Shown in pieces: positions 5,270 through 7,895 of a stretch of DNA of 7,895 bases. A model generated the notes under the pieces. That model saw nothing but the letters and a program-made list of their open reading frames with translations. It had not been told where the DNA came from and did no database searches. Source of the DNA: Lysobacterales bacterium (GTDB lineage: Bacteria > Pseudomonadota > Gammaproteobacteria > Xanthomonadales > Rhodanobacteraceae); assembly GCA_013298265.1 (NCBI GenBank), contig JAAFHE010000149.1:1-7895 (forward strand). The letters run 5' to 3'. The translations under genes and the position numbers were made by a program. Every line of letters begins with the position of its first letter. The stretch's first letter is position 1.

Positions 5270-7421
5270 CGGTCAGGCCGCGGCGTTCCAGCAGCGGCTT
5301 GACGTCCGGGTCGCGGCCGCGGAAGTCCTTGAATAGCTGCATCGCGTCCTGGCTGCCGCCGCGCGAGAGCAGCGTCTTGCGGAAGTGGTCGCCGTTCTTG
5401 CGCGTCAGGCCGCCGTTTTCTTTGAACCACTCGACGCTGTCGGCATCCAGCACTTCGCTCCAGATGTAGGCGTAGTAGCCGGCCGCATAGCCGCCCATGA
5501 TGTGCGAGAAGTAGGCACTGCGATAGCGCGGCGGCACCGGCGCGAAATCGACGCCGGCTTTCTTCAGCGCGGCGGCTTCGAAATCGAGCACGCCCGACGC
5601 TTCCGGTGCCTGCTCCGGCTTGATCTGGTGCCAGGACTGGTCAAGCAGCGCGGCGCCGAGGTATTCGGTGGTCTCGAAGCCCTGGTTGAACTTGTCCGCG
5701 GCAGTGACCTTGTCGACGAGCGCCTGCGGAATCGGTTCGCCGGTCTTGTAGTGCTTGGCGTAGTTCTTCAGCACCTCCGGCCAGGTCATCCACATCTCGT
5801 TGACCTGCGAGGGGTACTCGACGAAGTCGCGCGGCACGCTGGTGCCGGAGAAGCGCGGGTACTTCACGTTGGAGAACATGCCGTGCAGCGCATGGCCGAA
5901 TTCGTGGAACGCGGTGTTCACCTCGTCGTAGGTCAGCAGGGTCGGCTCGCCCTTGGGCGGCTTCGGGATATTCAGGTGATTCGCCACGACTGAGCGTGTG
6001 CCGAACAGGGCGCTCTGCGAGACGTATTCGTTCATCCACGCGCCGCCGCGCTTGTTGTCGCGGGCGTACCAGTCGACCAGGAAGATCGCGAGCGGCTTGC
6101 CGTCGGCGTCGGTCACGTCGAATACGCGCACGTCGGGGTTATAGACCGGCAGGTCGGTGCGTTCCTTGAAGGTCAGGCCGTAGAGCTTGTTCGCGGCGAA
6201 GAACACGCCGTTCTTGAGCACGTTGTCGAACTCGAAATACGGCCGTAGCTGGCTTTCGTCGAAGCTGAACTTCTCCGCGCGCACCTTCTCGGCATAGAAC
6301 GACCAGTCCCACGGCGCGAGCTGGAAGCCGCCTTTTTCCTTGTCGATCATGGCCTGCAGGTCGGCGGCCTCTTTCTTCGCGTTGGTGACGGCCGCGGGGG
6401 CGAGCTGGGCGAGGCGGTCGTTGACGGCCTTGACCGTCTTCGCGGTCTCGTCTTCCAGCGTGTACGCGGCGTGGTTCTCGTAGCCCAGCAGCGCGGCGCG
6501 CTTGGCGCGGATCTTCGCCACCTGAGCGACGATCGCGCGGTTGTCGAACTCGCCGCCGTGGCTGGCGCGGCCAACCGAGGCCTTCTGCAAACGTTCGCGC
6601 AGGGCGCGGTTCTGCAGCTCCGCCAGGGCCGGCTGACCGCTGGTGTTCTGCAGCGCGATCACGTACTTGCCCTCGAGCTTGCGCTGCTTGGCGGCTTCTG
6701 CGGCGGCGGCAATGGCTTCGTCGGACAGGCCCTTGAGCTCGTCCTTGCTGTCGACGATCACGGCCGACGCGTTGTTCTCTTTCAGCATGTTCTGGCTGAA
6801 ATTGGTCTGCAGCGTGGCCAGCTCGGCATTCATGGCCTTGAGCGTGGCCTTGTCGGCGTCATTGAGCTTGGCGCCGGCGCGGACGAAGTCGGTGTAGTAG
6901 CGCTCGATCAGGCGCGTGCCTTCGGCGTCGAGGCCGAGCTTGTCGCGCTTGGCGTGAAGCGACTCGATGCGCGCGAACAGCTTGGGGTTCAGCGCGATAG
7001 CGTCCTGGTGCGCGGACAGCTTGGGCGCCATCTCGCTCTGGATCTTTTCCAGCGTGTCATTGGTGTTGGCGCCGCTGAGACTGAAGAATACGGTCGTGGC
7101 GCGGTTGAGCAGCTGGCCCGACTTTTCCATCGCGACGATGGTGTTGTCGAAGGTCGCCTCGTCGGTGGCATTGGCGATCGCGTCGATCTCGGCGCGGTGC
7201 TCGACCATGCCGGCTTCCATGGCCGGGGCAAAGTGCTCGTTCTTGATCTTGTCGAAGGCCGGGTACTGGAAGGCGAGCGTGCTGGGCTTGGCGAAGGGAT
7301 TGTTGGCCATGTCGGCGGCTTTCGCGGCAGTCGGAGCGGCGGGTTTCGCCTTGTCGGCGGCATACAGCGGAGCCGCAAGTCCCAGGGCGACGGCCAGGGC
7401 GACGGCAAGACGGGTCTTCAT
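5262..7421 (-). CDS. dcp: Dcp-like M3 family peptidyl-dipeptidase, exported
   Basis: A 719-residue zinc metallopeptidase that removes C-terminal dipeptides, using peptides in the periplasm. The start is the ATG at 7421, with GGAG (7430-7433) 8 bases upstream and an immediate signal peptide (MKTRLAVALAVALGLAAPLYA, cleaved before ADKAKP). A longer open frame to 7532 adds an unlikely 37 residues before it. The N-terminal half is helical, beginning with the Dcp-like FDKIKNEHFAPAMEAGM segment. The catalytic motif HEFGHALHGMFSNVKYPRFS (from residue 506) gives zinc ligands H506 and H510 and catalytic E507. E535 in DFVEYPSQVNEMW is the third ligand, at the same 29-residue spacing as in E. coli Dcp. 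The C-terminal YFSHIMGGYAAGYYAYIWSEV is the conserved substrate-binding Tyr/Gly segment. Length exceeds the roughly 680 residues of cytosolic-type Dcp mainly through the signal peptide and linker. Intact; the call is secure at family level. Confidence 0.95.
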   Translation of the reverse strand: MKTRLAVALAVALGLAAPLYAADKAKPAAPTAAKAADMANNPFAKPSTLAFQYPAFDKIKNEHFAPAMEAGMVEHRAEIDAIANATDEATFDNTIVAMEKSGQLLNRATTVFFSLSGANTNDTLEKIQSEMAPKLSAHQDAIALNPKLFARIESLHAKRDKLGLDAEGTRLIERYYTDFVRAGAKLNDADKATLKAMNAELATLQTNFSQNMLKENNASAVIVDSKDELKGLSDEAIAAAAEAAKQRKLEGKYVIALQNTSGQPALAELQNRALRERLQKASVGRASHGGEFDNRAIVAQVAKIRAKRAALLGYENHAAYTLEDETAKTVKAVNDRLAQLAPAAVTNAKKEAADLQAMIDKEKGGFQLAPWDWSFYAEKVRAEKFSFDESQLRPYFEFDNVLKNGVFFAANKLYGLTFKERTDLPVYNPDVRVFDVTDADGKPLAIFLVDWYARDNKRGGAWMNEYVSQSALFGTRSVVANHLNIPKPPKGEPTLLTYDEVNTAFHEFGHALHGMFSNVKYPRFSGTSVPRDFVEYPSQVNEMWMTWPEVLKNYAKHYKTGEPIPQALVDKVTAADKFNQGFETTEYLGAALLDQSWHQIKPEQAPEASGVLDFEAAALKKAGVDFAPVPPRYRSAYFSHIMGGYAAGYYAYIWSEVLDADSVEWFKENGGLTRKNGDHFRKTLLSRGGSQDAMQLFKDFRGRDPDVKPLLERRGLTAK

Positions 7422-7565
7422 GAAACGCACTCCGGACAGGAAATCGGGCGTTGATCCTAAACCGGATCGGCCACTGCCGCCCCTGACGGAAGTCCCGTAC
7501 AGGTTTGCCCGCGCTGCGGTTCGGTAGGCCATCCATCCGCAGGCGCAGCGCGTGTTGGGCCGGGC

Positions 7566-7594
7566 TAGAATCGAGCGATTCGGGGGCGGGGGAG
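7566..7594 (+). promoter_or_regulatory. Possible -10 element and ribosome site of the choice-of-anchor B gene
   Basis: TAGAAT at 7566-7571 matches five of six bases of the sigma-70 -10 consensus and is well placed for a short leader. A G-rich ribosome site (GGAG at 7591-7594) lies 6 bases before the ATG at 7601. I see no convincing -35 hexamer at 16-18 bases, so the promoter is tentative. The 179-base divergent gap also holds TAGGAT on the minus strand (7454-7459), a weak -10 candidate for the M3 peptidase gene. Confidence 0.35.
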
Positions 7595-7600
7595 TAGGTC

Positions 7601-7895
7601 ATGGTCGTTGGATCGGTGCGTTGTGCCGCGTTATTGCTTTTCCTGCTGGCGAGCCTGCCGCTCGCCGCGCCGGCGCAGGAGGGTGCGCTGAACGCCCGTA
7701 TGCAGGCCGTGCTCGCGGCGCGGCCGGCGCAGCCCCGGCCGCTGGCGCCGATGCATGCGACGCCCTGCGTCAATGGCCTGGCCGGCGGCACGTATCCGTG
7801 TTCCAACATCGACCTGCTCTCGTTCACGCCGCTGGCGACCTTCGCCGCCGGCAGCACGAACAGCCTGTGGGGCTGGACCGATCCCACCACGCAGA
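7601..7895 (+). CDS. Choice-of-anchor B family secreted protein, N-terminal part only
   Basis: Ninety-eight codons are visible before the right edge. The protein begins with a signal peptide (MVVGSVRCAALLLFLLASLP, cut after APA at about residue 25), then a short Ala/Pro/Arg linker. The segment CVNGLAGGTYPCSNIDLLSF, continuing TPLATFAAGSTNSLWGWTDPTT, is the conserved start of choice-of-anchor B proteins: paired cysteines, NxDLLSF, and the WGWTDP motif. These are large extracellular proteins of LVIVD-type beta-propeller repeats whose C-termini vary between anchor types (PEP-CTERM, type IX tail and others). The family function is unknown; surface or extracellular location is expected. The start is supported by GGAG at 7591-7594. 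It diverges from the M3 peptidase gene. The C-terminal anchor is outside the window, so its type in this organism cannot be read here. Confidence 0.85.
   Translation, partial: MVVGSVRCAALLLFLLASLPLAAPAQEGALNARMQAVLAARPAQPRPLAPMHATPCVNGLAGGTYPCSNIDLLSFTPLATFAAGSTNSLWGWTDPTTQ

Noticed and set aside
4003..5430. A 475-codon minus-strand open frame across the response regulator and intergenic repeats
   Set aside because: It runs antisense through two real genes and both repeat copies. The internal similarity in its product (WSSEE twice) is simply the DNA repeat being translated.
6471..7454. A 327-codon plus-strand open frame opposite the M3 peptidase
   Set aside because: Antisense shadow of a well-supported M3 peptidase reading frame; no family motif in the product.

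Overview
GC-rich bacterial DNA with dense coding, G/C-ending codons and Shine-Dalgarno-type ribosome sites. The gene set suggests a gammaproteobacterium of the Lysobacterales/Xanthomonadales, perhaps Rhodanobacteraceae. This rests on an ACE-like M2 peptidase, a secreted Dcp-like M3 peptidase, a choice-of-anchor B protein and a PA-domain metallopeptidase with a C-terminal FVDGFDP tail. The taxonomic call is inference from protein style, not from a marker gene. No rRNA, tRNA, CRISPR array, insertion sequence or phage gene was found.

Layout from left to right. (1) Minus strand, 1-1176: N-terminal 392 residues of an exported M2 (angiotensin-converting-enzyme-like) peptidyl-dipeptidase, cut by the left edge just after its HELGH zinc motif. 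(2) Plus strand, diverging from it: a 68-residue membrane protein with a TM2-like PGLGQ motif (1332-1538), then an active-site-intact rhomboid protease (1615-2199). (3) A 278-base gap with three consecutive hairpins. (4) A translationally coupled plus-strand pair: a small exported protein (2478-2885) and a 489-residue exported zinc metallopeptidase with an inserted PA domain (2875-4344), closed by a GC-rich stem-loop. (5) A stand-alone receiver-domain response regulator (4555-5055). (6) A convergent intergenic region with two copies of an ~87-base imperfectly palindromic repeat. (7) Minus strand, 5262-7421: an exported Dcp-like M3 peptidase. (8) Plus strand, diverging from it: the start of a choice-of-anchor B family secreted protein, running off the right edge.

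The common theme is envelope and extracytoplasmic proteolysis. Four proteases of four unrelated families lie in under 8 kb, and three carry export signals. M2 and M3/Dcp enzymes both release C-terminal dipeptides, so the ends of the window encode two analogous, non-homologous dipeptidyl carboxypeptidases; a role in using external peptides is a reasonable inference. The genes form several separate transcription units, so this looks like a neighbourhood rather than one operon. The least understood part is the coupled pair at 2478-4344, with its structured leader and the DGFD tail on the peptidase.
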